A DNA stretch of 64,000 bases from assembly GCA_047967505.1 (NCBI GenBank), contig CM106541.1. The stretch is one strand, 5' to 3'. Positions 53,436 to 64,000 of this stretch are shown piece by piece (the first letter of the stretch is position 1; every line of letters begins with the position of its first letter). The DNA is from Dipteris shenzhenensis (lineage: Eukaryota > Polypodiophyta > Polypodiopsida > Gleicheniales). Below the pieces are notes generated by a model, which made no database searches, was not told the origin of the DNA, and was given only the letters and a program-made list of their open reading frames with translations. The translations under genes and the position numbers were made by a program.

Positions 53436-54867
53436 ATAGGTTTAGCTCTCCTAGTTTAGCTCATTAGTAGTTCACTTGGATTGCTTCCATTCCTATATTT
53501 GTTTCAGAATGTAAGATTAGTTTTAGGTCTCAAGAGTTTCTCACATCTAGTTTTGAGAGAGATATTCCTATGGTTCATTTCCATTGTGAGGAAGAGAGAT
53601 ATCATTCCGTCCATTTTCTTATGAGAGAATTTCTCTTCATGAGTTCAGTGCTCTTTCTTCTTCTTCTTCTCGGATGAGGAAATTTCCGTTGTTAAGGGAA
53701 AGAGAGCTTTGGAGAGAGATCTAGTCTCTCGATTTTGTGAAAGGCAAGAATGGCTAAGTGATAGAAGTGCTCAACGCTCCTATGCACACACCGCTCAACT
53801 AACAGCACCAACGAGCAGCTAGTCATTGAGTCTTGGCATCTCTTATGGGCTACCTATGGCCAGCAGCTACTCCTTTGCTCAGCTCAAGCAAGACTAGCCA
53901 CCGGGACAGCTTATGGCAAAGCAAGCCTAGGCGGCTCCCTCCAACAAAGGCGTTCGACTCCCCGCCAACACGATGGTCAACAGCCTTCAACAACAATACA
54001 ATCCAAGCCTCTACATCAACCTGAAGCCCATCTCTGCTACGTGCTCTGCCAGCCCAATAGGCAGATAACGACGTTGCAGTAGCAGTGGTAGTGTCTCCTA
54101 CGACTAAGGCAAAGCTCATGGGAGGCTCCAACGAAACGGCCTCACCGTTCAGCGCATCTAGCTCCTCGACTCTGCAACGGACGAGCTCCACCCACTGGCG
54201 CCTAGCAACTAAGCTCTCCAACGACCTACGCAACCTTCAGCATATGCTCGCTCCACGGCAGATGCCACGCACAGCAAACAACTTCCTCACGGGCTACCTC
54301 CTAAGGTGTAGCATAGCCTAGAGATGAGGCTTCATCTACAACAACCACATGCGACTATTGTAGGCGACAACAAAAGCACACAGCAGCGCACACACCTAGT
54401 GCCAGCTGCAACCCTAGGACTCACGACAAAGACTCAATCTTGTAGCAAACGCCTCTCCAACACAACAGGGTCACGAGCGAGCGATGCCATAGCCTTGCCT
54501 CACAGCTCCAGAGCTCAAGGCCCTCACGGACTCAGATGAACAACCCACGCTCAGCTTCAAACGAACAACCCACAGCAGATTCCGCCAAGCTCCTCCTCCA
54601 TCACACTTCTGTTCACTGATGCCCACGTAGTCCGCATCGCCGCTTCGATGCCATGGCAGATAGGCCTTTGATTCAAAGTTTTCATTCTTCCTAAGGTTTC
54701 CTACAAAGTGACATGTGGCAGATAAGACTTAATCAAGGTCTGGTTAACTTAGCCCACCATGATTAGAGTTAATGTTAGTTATGCCACATCAGCATGCACA
54801 GTCAAAGTGCCACCTAAGCACAGAGTCCCTTGCTAAGCATAGTATGGAATTCAACATGTGAATCCCT

Positions 54868-55224
54868 GTGCCACATCATCAAGACCCCCTCTTCTTCACA
54901 GAAACTTCAACAAGGCGCAACTTGCAATCCAGGAGGAATTTGGACACGCTCCAAAAAGGAAAAGTGATCGTCTTTTCGAGCTCCACGCGCCTATCATGTC
55001 AGAATCATTGTATGCAATTAGACACTGCCAATATTGAAAGAAGTCAGTTGGTAAGACCTTTGCAACAAATGAAAAAGCAACGCATGAATGCAGAAAGCAT
55101 GCCAAAAGCACAAGTGCATGAGATGACCATAGCAGGAAGCATGGCATTCACACACAAAGCATCAAGGCGCATGGAAGAACAAAGCATCATGCATCAAGCT
55201 ACGAAGCGAACGCCATCGACATGA
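54868..55224 (+). other. Conserved open frame in the element 2 interior, coding status doubtful
   Basis: A 118-codon frame sharing SRRNLDTLQKGKVIVF and NHCMQLDTANIERSQLVRPL with element 1. It has no recognised domain and is broken in element 3. It is treated as conserved element DNA. Confidence 0.3.
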
Positions 55225-55275
55225 AGCATTGAAAAGTAAAATCCTTTCCACCTACAGCCCATATGTTTTGTAATC

Positions 55276-55445
55276 AAACCTGACCACCTGAGAGTAGCTA
55301 TGAAAGCACCCAGGGGAGGTATTGACATGTAAAATCCACACTTGACCACCTTAAGTAGCAATGCATGCACTAAGGGGAGGTGATGGAATGTAACTCACAT
55401 CTGACCACCTTGCAGTAGCCAAAGGATCATGGCACCAAGGGGAGG
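55276..55445 (+). repeat. Reiterated polypurine-tract modules, element 2
   Basis: Three units start TGACCACC (near 55281, 55343 and 55402) and end in CAGGGGAGGTATTGA, TAAGGGGAGGTGATGGA and CAAGGGGAGGTGTTGAG. Only the last borders the LTR. Confidence 0.8.
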
Positions 55446-55781
55446 TGTTGAGATATGGTGCCATGAGCACATAGATTAAAGGGCTAAGGTATGTGCTAAG
55501 GAAAGAATTAAAGTAGCCACCCTAGGATGTGGACTCCATGATGTGGAGATGTGGATTAAGGATATCCACAAGGAGAGATGTGGATGAGAGGATCCCACAT
55601 GGTTTGACTATTTTAAAGGCTCTCTCTATATAAGAAGCCTATCATGTATTGTTGAACACACACATTGCAAGAGATATAGATTTGCTATCTCCCTCTCATG
55701 TCTTATTTAGTATGCTTTGATCCTCCTTAGTTCTTCCGCTTATCTTGTGTGCACTAGGCTAGTACGATCCGCACTTTGTTA
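55446..55781 (+). repeat. 3' LTR of element 2 (336 bp)
   Basis: It equals the 5' LTR apart from one visible base change and ends CTTTGTTA before CTTCA. Confidence 0.92.
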
Positions 55782-55786
55782 CTTCA
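55782..55786. repeat. Target-site duplication of element 2, right
   Basis: CTTCA, as at 53088-53092. Confidence 0.8.
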
Positions 55787-56300
55787 TACGTGAACAACAT
55801 GGAGTTGAAACACACGACAAATATCTAACATGAATGAGTGTTCCGATATCACACGGTGGTCTTGGAGGAGATAGATTTGCCATTGCATGGCTTTCAAAGT
55901 TCCTTTTAAGACCAATTCTAGTGTGGTCATCTGCAACCGAAAAGATATGTATGTAGTGTGGCAATAAAAACGTATCGACCCCATTACAAATCTTGTATGA
56001 TGACAGTTCTGTACAGGGCTTCAATTCTCAAAAGGTGCAAATCTTTGCACATCACTAAGGCAATAATAAAACACTACCCTTGACATTTGCAAGGAGGATT
56101 GGGTCTTGATGGACCCTGTATCGTGTCTCATGTTTATATATTTTTTCGTTCTTTTTTTTCTCTCTTTATGATATTTTCATTAAACGGTAGGATTCAAGTT
56201 TCAGTTTAAGATTGTAGTTATGTGCTCCATGACAAAAAAAGGAACTTTGAAATATAGAGAGCTATTAGTGATAATAAGCAGGTCTCTCAAGGTTAAGTAG
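55787..56300. other. Unassigned DNA
   Basis: Short frames only, with no motif. Confidence 0.4.
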
Positions 56301-56329
56301 AGGCTATCCACTTTGAAGTAACCTTGCAT

Positions 56330-56750
56330 TTTTTCAACTACATGGATGCAAACATTGTCCTTAAATTTCTTTTCGATAGAGCCTCATAAGCTGAAGCCAG
56401 TGCTTTTGTGCATACATGCACTCTTGTTGAGAAAGGATCTAAGCACTTAGTGTATAATTTGAACTAGTCACTTAATGGTCTCAAGCAAGCCCCAAGTGTT
56501 TGGTACAAAAAGATTAATGGCTACTTCAAAGAGCAAGGGTTCCCAAGGAGTCAACTTGGTCATGCAAGATATATAAAGAAAGAAATGTAGATGTTCTCAC
56601 AATAATAGCACTTTATGTGGATGACCTCATCATAGCAACCAATGACAATAAGCTCATCAAGGAGATCAAGGTCAATCTTTACAAATAGCTTGAAATGCAT
56701 GATTTGGGCTCCTTGCACTATATTTTGGGTGTTGGGATCCAATAAAAAAG
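56330..56750 (+). pseudogene. Ty1/Copia reverse transcriptase fragment
   Basis: EKGSKHLVYNL, a stop, SLNGLKQAPSVWYKKINGYF then KEQGF match the Copia reverse transcriptase segment with GLKQAP-x-x-W. In a shifted frame ALYVDDLIIATNDNKLIKEI carries the YVDD active site, followed by LEMHDLGSLHYILGV. The domain is otherwise missing before 56330 and after 56750. It is a dead fragment of an older element, distinct from the copies at 31.9 and 61.4 kb. Confidence 0.88.
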
Positions 56751-59310
56751 CATATTTTTTAGTTAAACTATGTACATAGACTCTAATTTAGGCCAATTTA
56801 GAATGTTGGCTGCCATAAGTCTAAATATGCCTGTTGAGACTAGGAACCATATGCAAAAGTTCGAAAGTTAACATTGAAGTTCATGACATTTAGAGCTAAT
56901 TAATATTTCCTTAACATGTTCTAGATGTGAAATCTATTCTCCAATGATTTTCATACATCCATGTCCACTATTAAAATCATGACATACTTGACATTGAATT
57001 CTATAGAGTTTGGAGCTACTTCAGTCTTTTAATCCCATCCTTCATACTTATTGGAAACTTTAATCTCTTTTCCTAATGCTAATGGTTACTTAATTGTTGC
57101 CCATTGCATTGACAATCTATTTATTTGATGGAGGTACATATTAAATCATTTGTTTGGATCCTTTAAAGCTCCTTTGCTTGTCATGCAGGATACTATGAAG
57201 AATTATGCATGCCCTAGCAATTGTTGTAGGAACAAATGCAAGTAAAAGAATTGATGTAGGACTTGTAGAGGGTCATCTTGACCACGGAGGTGCCTCCAAC
57301 ATCTTGTATCTACTCAAAGGTTGGTTGAGGTTTGTGAAGGACTAGTGGAAGGTGTTCTTAGGCATTGATTCAAATGTTTTACCTCTTTTAAAATTGTTGT
57401 GTGAGAAGCAATACTCTAAGAGAACCTAAATTATAGGAACAATGGATACCAATCCAAGGAATCTTGAAGAGTAAAGGAATATATCATGTCAAATACATGA
57501 AGTCAAAGTTCGCACGATATAAGCGCCCTTAGTGATGTAAGAAGGGAAGGTTCCTTGCAAACTATCATTTTGTGATTCCGCAATCAATGACAGAAAAAAG
57601 AGAAGCAACCCTCCTATGTTGCAATAGTAGCATAACCTCTGCCTAGCACTAGGTAGAATGAAGCCCTACTTCTTCTCAAGTAGTAGATTCTCCTTCTTAC
57701 AAAGGACAACAAATAGTTGAAGTGTATATTTAAGGAATTAGAAGAAGAGTAAAAGCATCTGTGATCAAAACTAAAAAGCCACTTCCCCAACCAGTTTTAA
57801 GTGATGAGTTAACCTGTAGCCAGTTGGAAGAGCTGAATCAGAAGCTTAAGGTAGAGATTCAAGAGAATCTCAAAGGAGAAGTGAAGAGGTCCCTACATAC
57901 ACATTGAGGGCCTACTTGATAAAACAAAGTAAAGGAACAAGATGAAAGTCAACACAACTCAAATAAATTCACAATTAGAGAGCTACATCACAGCTACAAT
58001 TTAGTAGAAGACTTTTGCAAAGTGACATGAAAAAACTAACAAAGCTTTACCAGGCATTCAGTGACTAAACTTAGACTTTGATATTGATCAAGAAGGAGCA
58101 CATGGAATTCTCACTTGCAAGACAAAATCTAAAAGAACACATATTGTCAAAAGGAACTCAAGAGTCTCAATCGAAGAACCAAACCTTAGAGCTTACAAAG
58201 GTAAAGGTTGTAGGAAAAGAAGGCAAATGGGTTGTCTATCAAGATGGCATGGCATTGATCAAATACCTCAAACCTAAATTAACAAACCCTTAGTCTATAA
58301 TAACTGATGTATGATCTTCATTTGTTAGAGATTTGTTTTCTTTTTTTATTAGCTTTTTGTTCATCTTTATTGATTGAACCACTTGTTATTATAACATAAA
58401 GTTGTTGTCTTTTAAGACATAATACAAAAACTTTTTTGCCAAAAAAAAAAAAACTATTAGTATCTAAGTCCAACAAGTTTCTCACAAACGTTGAGGCAAA
58501 GAGAGAGTGTTCTTAGAGTTGAAAATCTTGAGTTTTGTTGAAGGAAGAATGGAGCTATATCTTTATGAGAGCTCATTTAAGGAATGTCACGTGACCTAAA
58601 CTTGAGGAGACTACATAGAGAATTGAGTAAGGTTGACATCATCAAAAAAGGCCTTTAGAGTCTCATGCTATTATGAGCCATCATTGGATGTCTCAAAGAT
58701 TATAGTTATTGATCTAAAGCCTACATATAAGATGCAATAGATAATACATACAGTCAGACGCTCATCAATTGAGGACATGTTTACCATCAACATTCTCTTC
58801 ATTTGCTTTCTAGTCACAAGTGTCCTTCCCATTACCTTATGTGTCATCAAATGTTGTTATCATTGGCGGTCCAACTTATGTCCTCTTCTTGTTTGTTCAC
58901 TTCTATTTGGTTTTGATCCTTTACTATTGTGTTATTTTCAAATTTTTCTCTTCATACTCTTTCATTTCTTAGTCATTTCAATGGTAACACAAGAAATGTC
59001 TAATAATTGAGCTTTATTTGTAATAATAATGGTGAATCAACATGCATGAAGCAATCTTAATGCTTTTGCAAATTAAGAGAAATCTTCCAAAAGGACCACT
59101 CTACACTTTAAGAGCATTTAATGACCACTTAATTAGCTAGGCCTCCTATTATTAACACTATTTTGATCACTTTTATGTAGATGCTATCTAAAAACTTACT
59201 TTTAAACACAAAATTTGTTAGAAATTACAGCCTTTAAGTTTTCTTTTGAATGCATTTGTTTCCTTTTTTGCAAACTTTGTGTTTGATACATTGTTTTATA
59301 TTATAAAAAC
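56751..59310. other. Unassigned DNA
   Basis: A 71-codon plus-strand frame at 58078-58293 (charged, ending KVVGKEGKWVVYQDGMALIK) reads like protein but has no recognised family. An A12 run lies at 58441-58452. The remainder is AT-rich and featureless. Confidence 0.35.
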
Positions 59311-59365
59311 CTCATTAAAGTAGGGGCAATACTGAAAGCTCATTAAAGTAGAGGCAATGCTTAAA
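59311..59365. repeat. Direct duplication of about 27 bp
   Basis: CTCATTAAAGTAGGGGCAATAC and CTCATTAAAGTAGAGGCAATGC follow one another. Confidence 0.8.
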
Positions 59366-59560
59366 TTTTCAAAATATCAAATAACAAAAATTTTTACATG
59401 AACTATAGAAACTAAAAAATGTAGATCTTGCAATACAAGATGAAAGCCACGCATTCTTACCCTTCTCATTAATCCTACATTTTCTACAATGGATCCTTTT
59501 TGGCACCCATAATCTATGTGCGAGAATATCCTCATGAAAAGCTTTTCTTGATTTTGGGAG

Positions 59561-59727
59561 TGTCTTAGCCTAATTTTGTTTATTGTGCACTCTCACCTTG
59601 CATTATGATAGCTAGTTATTCCAATGTAAAACCTTCCTCTTCTATAGTTTTTATTTTTTGTGTGTCTTGGCATAGTTTTGTTTGTTATGCATTCTCACCT
59701 TGCATTATGATAGCAAGTTATTCCAAT
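59561..59727. repeat. Direct repeat, two 65-bp copies
   Basis: TGTCTTAGCCTAATTTTGTT through GCTAGTTATTCCAAT (59561-59625) is repeated at 59663-59727 with about eight changes. A 37-bp spacer separates them. Confidence 0.88.
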
Positions 59728-59754
59728 CATCTCACAAGAGAATCATTTTGAGTC

Positions 59755-60063
59755 ATGCAAACCTCCCCACATGTGCTTTTTAGGTATTGTTACTTGCTCT
59801 ATGATGTGATTCATGCTCTTACCTCTGCTCGTGATCATGCATTTGCTTCCACAAGCAACTGGAAGACCAATAAAAATATTATTTGCACCTTTTATAAAAG
59901 GAAAGGACATGTTGAGGCTAATTGCTTGAAAAATAAGGAACAAGAACAAGAGAAGCACATGCCAATCTCGTTACTGAAGACTAGGCCGAACCTGAAGAGC
60001 CCCTTGAGGAGATACATGCAACCACTGTTGAGGTTCACGACCTCTCTCTTGAGGACATTATGA
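59755..60063 (+). pseudogene. Copia-type gag fragment with degenerate zinc knuckle
   Basis: The frame has NIICTFYKRKGHVEANCLKN, which fits the CX2CX4HX4C knuckle of Copia nucleocapsid except that the second Cys is Tyr. A Ser/Thr-rich stretch precedes it, and a Lys/Glu-rich stretch (KEQEQEKHMP) follows, as in Gag. It ends in noncoding repeats at 60063. The LTR at 60539 may belong to the same element. Confidence 0.6.
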
Positions 60064-60114
60064 CTAGGATTCTTGGGCTGTGTAGGACCTATATGATGCG
60101 TGTTTTTCAATTGA

Positions 60115-60345
60115 GCCAATAAATGTTCCTTGCCTTGAGTAGTCCCTCTAAGATGATTGTATTTGGAGTCAACAAAGGTTCTTTGCCTTGAGTAGTCAAT
60201 ATAGGTTCTCTGCCTTGAGTGATTAATAAAGGTACTCTGCCATGAGTAGTCCCTCTAAAATGATTGTATTTGGAGTCAATAAGGGTACTCTGCCCTGGGT
60301 TGTCCCCCCAAAATCATTGTATTGTCTTTTCCTTTGGTATGATTG
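60115..60345. repeat. Degenerate tandem repeat TTCTTTGCCTTGAGTAGTCC
   Basis: GCCTTGAGTAGTC with an AATAAAGGTNCTCTGCC-like prefix occurs five to six times; alternate units add CTCTAARATGATTGTATTTGG. It lies between the gag remnant and the LTR. Confidence 0.75.
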
Positions 60346-60529
60346 TATTGACCACCCAGTTCAAAGTAAGGGGAGTGACGAGTGATGGTCTACCCTTGTT
60401 AGTCGCAAGCTAATTTAGAAGTCACTATCACACTGGAGATGTTGGATAGTTGGACTTACTCTTTGTAGTATTGTGGTGGAGGGGGGATCGATCTACTCCT
60501 TGCGTGTTGGGTCTCACACTCTTTGCTCT

Positions 60530-60538
60530 AAAGGGAGG
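60530..60538 (+). promoter_or_regulatory. Polypurine tract
   Basis: AAAGGGAGG directly before the LTR start at 60539. A similar run, AAGTAAGGGGAGTG, lies near 60364. Confidence 0.75.
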
Positions 60539-60823
60539 TGTTAGAGAAATCATAGCCAAAGTGTGTGTTAGGAGTTGTAGTAGTAGTTCTATGTGTCTGT
60601 GCCATGACTCACTTTGGGAGTGAGTCCCATATACATTTGGTACTAGAGTGTGTGTGCCTATTCTATGAAGGCTTGTACTTCTCATGTCACATCAATGAAT
60701 GAAAAAAAGCCTCAAGCTCTTTTAGTCATGTGAGTACTTTCATTTCATTATGTTTTCATTTGAGTATCATTTCCTCTCACCTACCCTACTCTCTCTCTCT
60801 CTCTCAACACCATGTCTCTAACA
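60539..60823 (+). repeat. 3' LTR (285 bp) of an older Copia-like element
   Basis: It starts TGTTAGAGAAATC and ends TCTCTAACA, giving 9-base inverted ends TGTTAGAGA/TCTCTAACA. The polypurine tract upstream marks it as a 3' LTR. No 5' partner was found in the window, so the element is truncated. Confidence 0.75.
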
Positions 60824-61379
60824 GTTACAGGGGCCTCCAAGACTTCCTAGCCCATTGTGGAGCCTTCCCATCCCTCCACGCCTGCTTCTGTGAGATTTTC
60901 CACGAGCCTCAAGAGGTTTTTTGCTCTATATCGGCACCCCACAAGGCCTCCACAAGGTTGCCTTGCTGTCGTCGTGGCATCCCATAAGATCCCCACAAAG
61001 CTACTCTTGTTGTCGCGGCACCCCCACAACCTGCTCCAACCCATTGTGCTCATGTAATATTGCAATTCCAGGCTAAGCATAGACACCTACTCCTATGTGT
61101 GCTCCATCTGACCTTGGAGCTGCAAAACAGCAAGAAATAAGGACCAAGATCAAGAAACGTGCCCACGAAAACTCCTCTCCAACAATCAACTCTCTCGAGA
61201 CCCTCCCCTACCCCCATAGTCTACAATGCACTACTAAAAGGAATAGGAGGGACAAGATCATTGCCGTTGAAGACCACCCCTGGCTACAAACAAGCACACA
61301 AATATAAGGTGACATCTATTTCTATACTTTTGCATTTCGTGGTGGTATTCCTGAAGAGACATGGAGTGGCAAGAAGCCC
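60824..61379. other. Unassigned DNA
   Basis: Repeats of CCCCACAAGGCCTCCACAAG type around 60940-61030. No gene is seen. Confidence 0.4.
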
Positions 61380-62235
61380 TCTTACTCTCATTTGTGTATA
61401 TTTAGATGTGAGGCATATGCACGCGTCAAAAGAGCTTCTAAAGAAGCTAGATCCTAAGTCTAAGAAATGTATCTTTCTAGGTTATGGGCTATTGTCTTGG
61501 GGATACAAAAACAAAGATCATACAAATCCATGATGTGGTCTTCAACAAGAAGAAGATGCATACGACACCCATGAGGGATGTGAAACTGGCATAATTACTT
61601 TGCAAGATGTGAATCCACCACCATATGTTGATAGAGAGCAAGTTGTGCATGTACAAATGTGCAACAAATGGTGCCACCAAGTACTCCCACAGGTACACAA
61701 TCAAGGACAAATGATGAATCATCTATTGGTGAAAATGATGAGCCAAATTTAACGGATATACAAGTGGAACAAGCTAAAATGCCCTTGAGAAGATAATCTA
61801 AAGTGTCTAAACCGCCGGAGAGATTTGTTCCAGGGGCAGACTATGTCATGCTTGCTGATTGTGGGAAGCCTTCTTGCTACAGAGAAGCTATGATGCATGA
61901 GGACCAGTGCAAGTGAGTATTATGTGCAATCAGAGATGAATTCATTCATGAAAATTAAGACTTAGGACTTCGTTTCTTTGCCATATGAAAAGAAAGCATT
62001 GCCCTGTAAATGAATCTATAAGATGGTCACAAGTAGTGATGTGTAAGTACAAGAACTGTTTGGTTGCTGAAGGATTCAAGCAAGAGAGAGATATGAAATT
62101 GATGAGATCTTCTATTCGGTTGTGAATATGACTACACTTAGATGTGTATTTGGACTTGTGCTGGCAGCAGAGGATATGGAGCTTATGCAGATGAATGTCA
62201 AGATAGCTTTCTTGCATTGGGATCTGCATGAGAGT
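61380..62235 (+). pseudogene. Ty1/Copia integrase C-end and reverse transcriptase N-half relic
   Basis: KELLKKLDPKSKKCIFLGYG (61420-61490) and IIQIHDVVFNKKKMH (61525-61560) mark the integrase C-terminal region of Copia. After a spacer come PPERFVPGADYVM, CYREAMMHEDQ (the W-x-x-AM-x-x-E start of reverse transcriptase), ERYEIDEIFYSVVNMTTLR, and MELMQMNVKIAFLHWDLHE (62170-62230). The catalytic YVDD part and RNase H are missing. There are many stops. It follows an LTR at 60539 that is not its own 5' LTR, because no primer-binding site lies between. Confidence 0.85.
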
Positions 62236-62810
62236 AGCCGATTTGCAGACTATGCACATTGAAGAGGTAGAGAGAAAGGCACATATCCTATGTACTTTTA
62301 TTGCGCCTACTATGAGATCTGAGGATTGTAACATTTTTTCTTTCAGGAGGGACACAAATTCGGACCTCTCCCGACTGATCCACTTTCATAACCAGGTTTG
62401 TGTTGGACTCTTTTTTATGAGGATGCGGCAACCTAGAGAGACCCTACTGCAACAAATAAGATAACAGGTGACAGTACCATCAAAGACAGATCAAGCAAAA
62501 CACGTCACTGAGTCACCCCTAAGGATACATTGGGCTAGAGGAGGAAGAGACAGCTGACATGACGACAACATGGATTAGCAAAAAAAGAGAATGTGGAGTA
62601 GTGGAATTAGCAACATAGAGGATGACCATAGAGGCCCAACCCATCGCTAATCTACTCATAGGAGACCACTCGAGTTGAGGCATTCCTCTTAATATGACCC
62701 ACCGAATACAAAGATCACAAAAATCACATCCAAGACCACAAGAAGAGACGGTTCGACAAACATAGATACGTGATATCTTCGCATCTTGTCAGAGATCCAC
62801 CATGGATATG
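62236..62810. other. Unassigned DNA
   Basis: It is the flank of the LINE 3' end, with no motif. Confidence 0.4.
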
Positions 62811-64000
62811 TATTTTTTTTTTCAAAGAAATGAACCTTCTATTAATGCTTGAAAGATTTCATACAAGACAGCAACCCCGAAGGTGTTGAGTATGAAAAAA
62901 ACCGAAAAAGCCTGAAAGAAATAAACCAGCATGTTCCAAAGAAACCCAGCTCACTGCCTAGGGAATCTGTAGAACTAGGACTAACATCCAAGTGGGGAGA
63001 CTATACATCCAACAAATCTCTCGCGGGGTGAAGATGTAGAAAACTCTTACAGGCCAAGTCTTGCAAAAACGAGCACGTCTCTCAATAGTCGTTCTAGAGC
63101 CTAGAGTCCCACGCTCCCAGGTGGACCATATAGTGTAAATGATATCTTGCCAGATGGCAACTCGGGTAGCCGAGGGTCCAACCGAGTGCTCACCCATCAC
63201 AAGACTGCAGCAGTAGCGAGCCACCCAAATATTCGAAGCCGTGATGTTGGATACCACCTCCCAAACACTATCCTCCCTAGGAGGAGGAGCTACGCTATCA
63301 GGAGGGACTGCCTTGTGGAGTGCAATCCTTTGGATGCTCTGACCCTATATCTGGTAGGCTGGGGAGATCTCATCAATCTGAAACGTGTGTCCTCCCTTTG
63401 TCAACCAAGGCAGGTGTAGTCTATGAAGACTCTGCGTGCGTGTCATGATCATGAGGGCTCCCATCCAGATTCTCACTGCGCTATGATAGCTCCACAAGTA
63501 GTGCGGGATAGTCTCCAGGACACCATGAGAGCAACAATGGCACTGCCCCTCCACTCGCATCTGCTCTGAAGCCTCCTGCCAATCCGTGTGGTGTAGAAAA
63601 AGAAGGGCACCTCATCCATCGGCTCAGCTAGGCTGCCCCTGGAGGGCCAGAACCACTCTCCTGGATCCCATAGGACCTCCCTCAGGGATCTACCCTCCCA
63701 TAGCCAAATGCGCCATTTAGAGACATCCTACTCTGAGATACTAGGAGGGTCAATGTACCACTCCTTCCCCAAGCGTCCCACCACTTTGATCATCTGCCAG
63801 TGAATCCCATCAAGACTCCCATCAATCTCAAGGTCTCTCTCAGTGAGTGACTGAAGTAGGCCTCTAGGTCCTACATGAAAGAAATCGAGGTGCGTGCTGC
63901 CTCCTTGCATCAACAGAACACCAGTACAAAAAAACTGCACCCATCTACTGTCTCTCCAAACGTGATGTCCTTCCCAACAAGACTCAGGAATGGCTAAGTC
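62811..64000 (-). mobile_element. LINE retrotransposon 3' end, continuing past the window
   Basis: On the minus strand, segments FFCTGVLLMQGGSTHLDFFH and GKEWYIDPPSIS (63940-63728) and LWEGRSLREVLWDPGEWFW (about 63700-63640) lead to a zinc-binding module, CHCCSHGVLETIPHYLW then SAVRIWMGALMIM (63540-63450). This is the zf-RVT type found after reverse transcriptase in plant LINEs (C-x2-C, then H and normally a final Cys, here replaced). DIIYTIWSTWERGTLG (about 63150-63105) fits the following helical tail. The strand ends in a run of ten or so A at about 62811, a LINE-type poly(A) tail. The reverse transcriptase core and endonuclease lie beyond 64000, if kept. Stops show decay. Confidence 0.7.

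Larger units (their letters stand above)
53093..55781 (+). mobile_element. Non-autonomous LTR retrotransposon, element 2 (complete)
   Basis: The structure is 5' LTR 53093-53428, primer-binding site about 53424-53435, interior, purine tract ending 55445, 3' LTR 55446-55781 and CTTCA duplication. By eye the LTRs differ at one position (GACTACATG against GACTCCATG), so it is young. The interior carries no gag or pol. The first part (53750-54650) is C-rich with AGCTCC and CTCCAAC words. The final part (54780-55445) matches elements 1 and 3, with a 118-codon frame shared with element 1. It has three reiterated purine modules. At 2689 bp it defines the full length of the family. Confidence 0.93.

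Noticed and set aside
53850-54233. 127-codon minus-strand frame in element 2
   Set aside because: Antisense to the element, in its C-rich noncoding interior; not conserved in elements 1 or 3.
1-64000. CRISPR array, bacterial operon or phage features
   Set aside because: No regularly spaced identical repeats, ribosome-binding sites or dense co-directional genes. All evidence points to plant nuclear DNA.

Overview
The window looks like plant nuclear DNA from a large, repeat-rich genome. The signs are the plant initiator-Met primer-binding site of LTR retrotransposons, plant gene families (LRR receptor kinase, PPR, D-type cyclin, HMGB), long CT microsatellites, very few long open frames and many generations of decayed transposons. 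A gymnosperm-like genome is a guess from this texture; no base shown here proves it. There is no CRISPR array, operon, rRNA or tRNA gene, and I found no intact host gene. Almost everything recognisable is a pseudogene, a fragment or a mobile element.

Layout, left to right. At 1-5 kb there is decayed sequence with a minus-strand coiled-coil remnant and a minus-strand gene remnant carrying two CCHC zinc knuckles. At 5.6-8.3 kb lies a protein-kinase pseudogene split by a 1.8-kb insertion with inverted ends, followed at 8.4-8.9 kb by a histone H3 pseudogene that resembles centromeric CENH3. At 9.5-14 kb there are an LTR scrap, a Gypsy RNase H fragment and a coiled-coil remnant. A non-autonomous LTR element fills 14.0-16.75 kb. 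At 17-21.5 kb there are repeats, a 170-bp hairpin and a broken RING-finger gene. A second LTR element lies at 23.6-26.0 kb, next to a roughly 1-kb foldback. At 27-31 kb there are satellites, microsatellites and an unidentified minus-strand coding remnant. At 31.4-33.8 kb is a rearranged Copia element with gag inverted against pol. At 36.2-38.4 kb is a minus-strand Gypsy element with an internal deletion. A PPR fragment lies at 39.2-39.9 kb.

The most interesting locus is 42.07-44.78 kb: a complete, apparently very young LTR element on the minus strand, with a target-site duplication. Its interior holds sense-oriented pieces of host genes, including the 3' part of an HMG-box (HMGB) gene with its acidic tail, and no retroelement protein. 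A broken LRR receptor kinase with a cyclin D exon fragment inside it occupies 47.9-51.9 kb. A third fresh copy of the non-autonomous element is at 53.1-55.8 kb. Copia fragments, an LTR and a LINE 3' end fill 56-64 kb.

All four non-autonomous elements are, or would be, about 2.7 kb long. They share the TGTTGA start, a core-promoter block around CTCTCTATATAAGAGG, the same type of primer-binding site, and repeated polypurine-tract-like modules just upstream of the 3' LTR. Because they encode no enzymes, they must be moved by proteins supplied elsewhere. They look like one lineage with a constant shell and an exchangeable interior.
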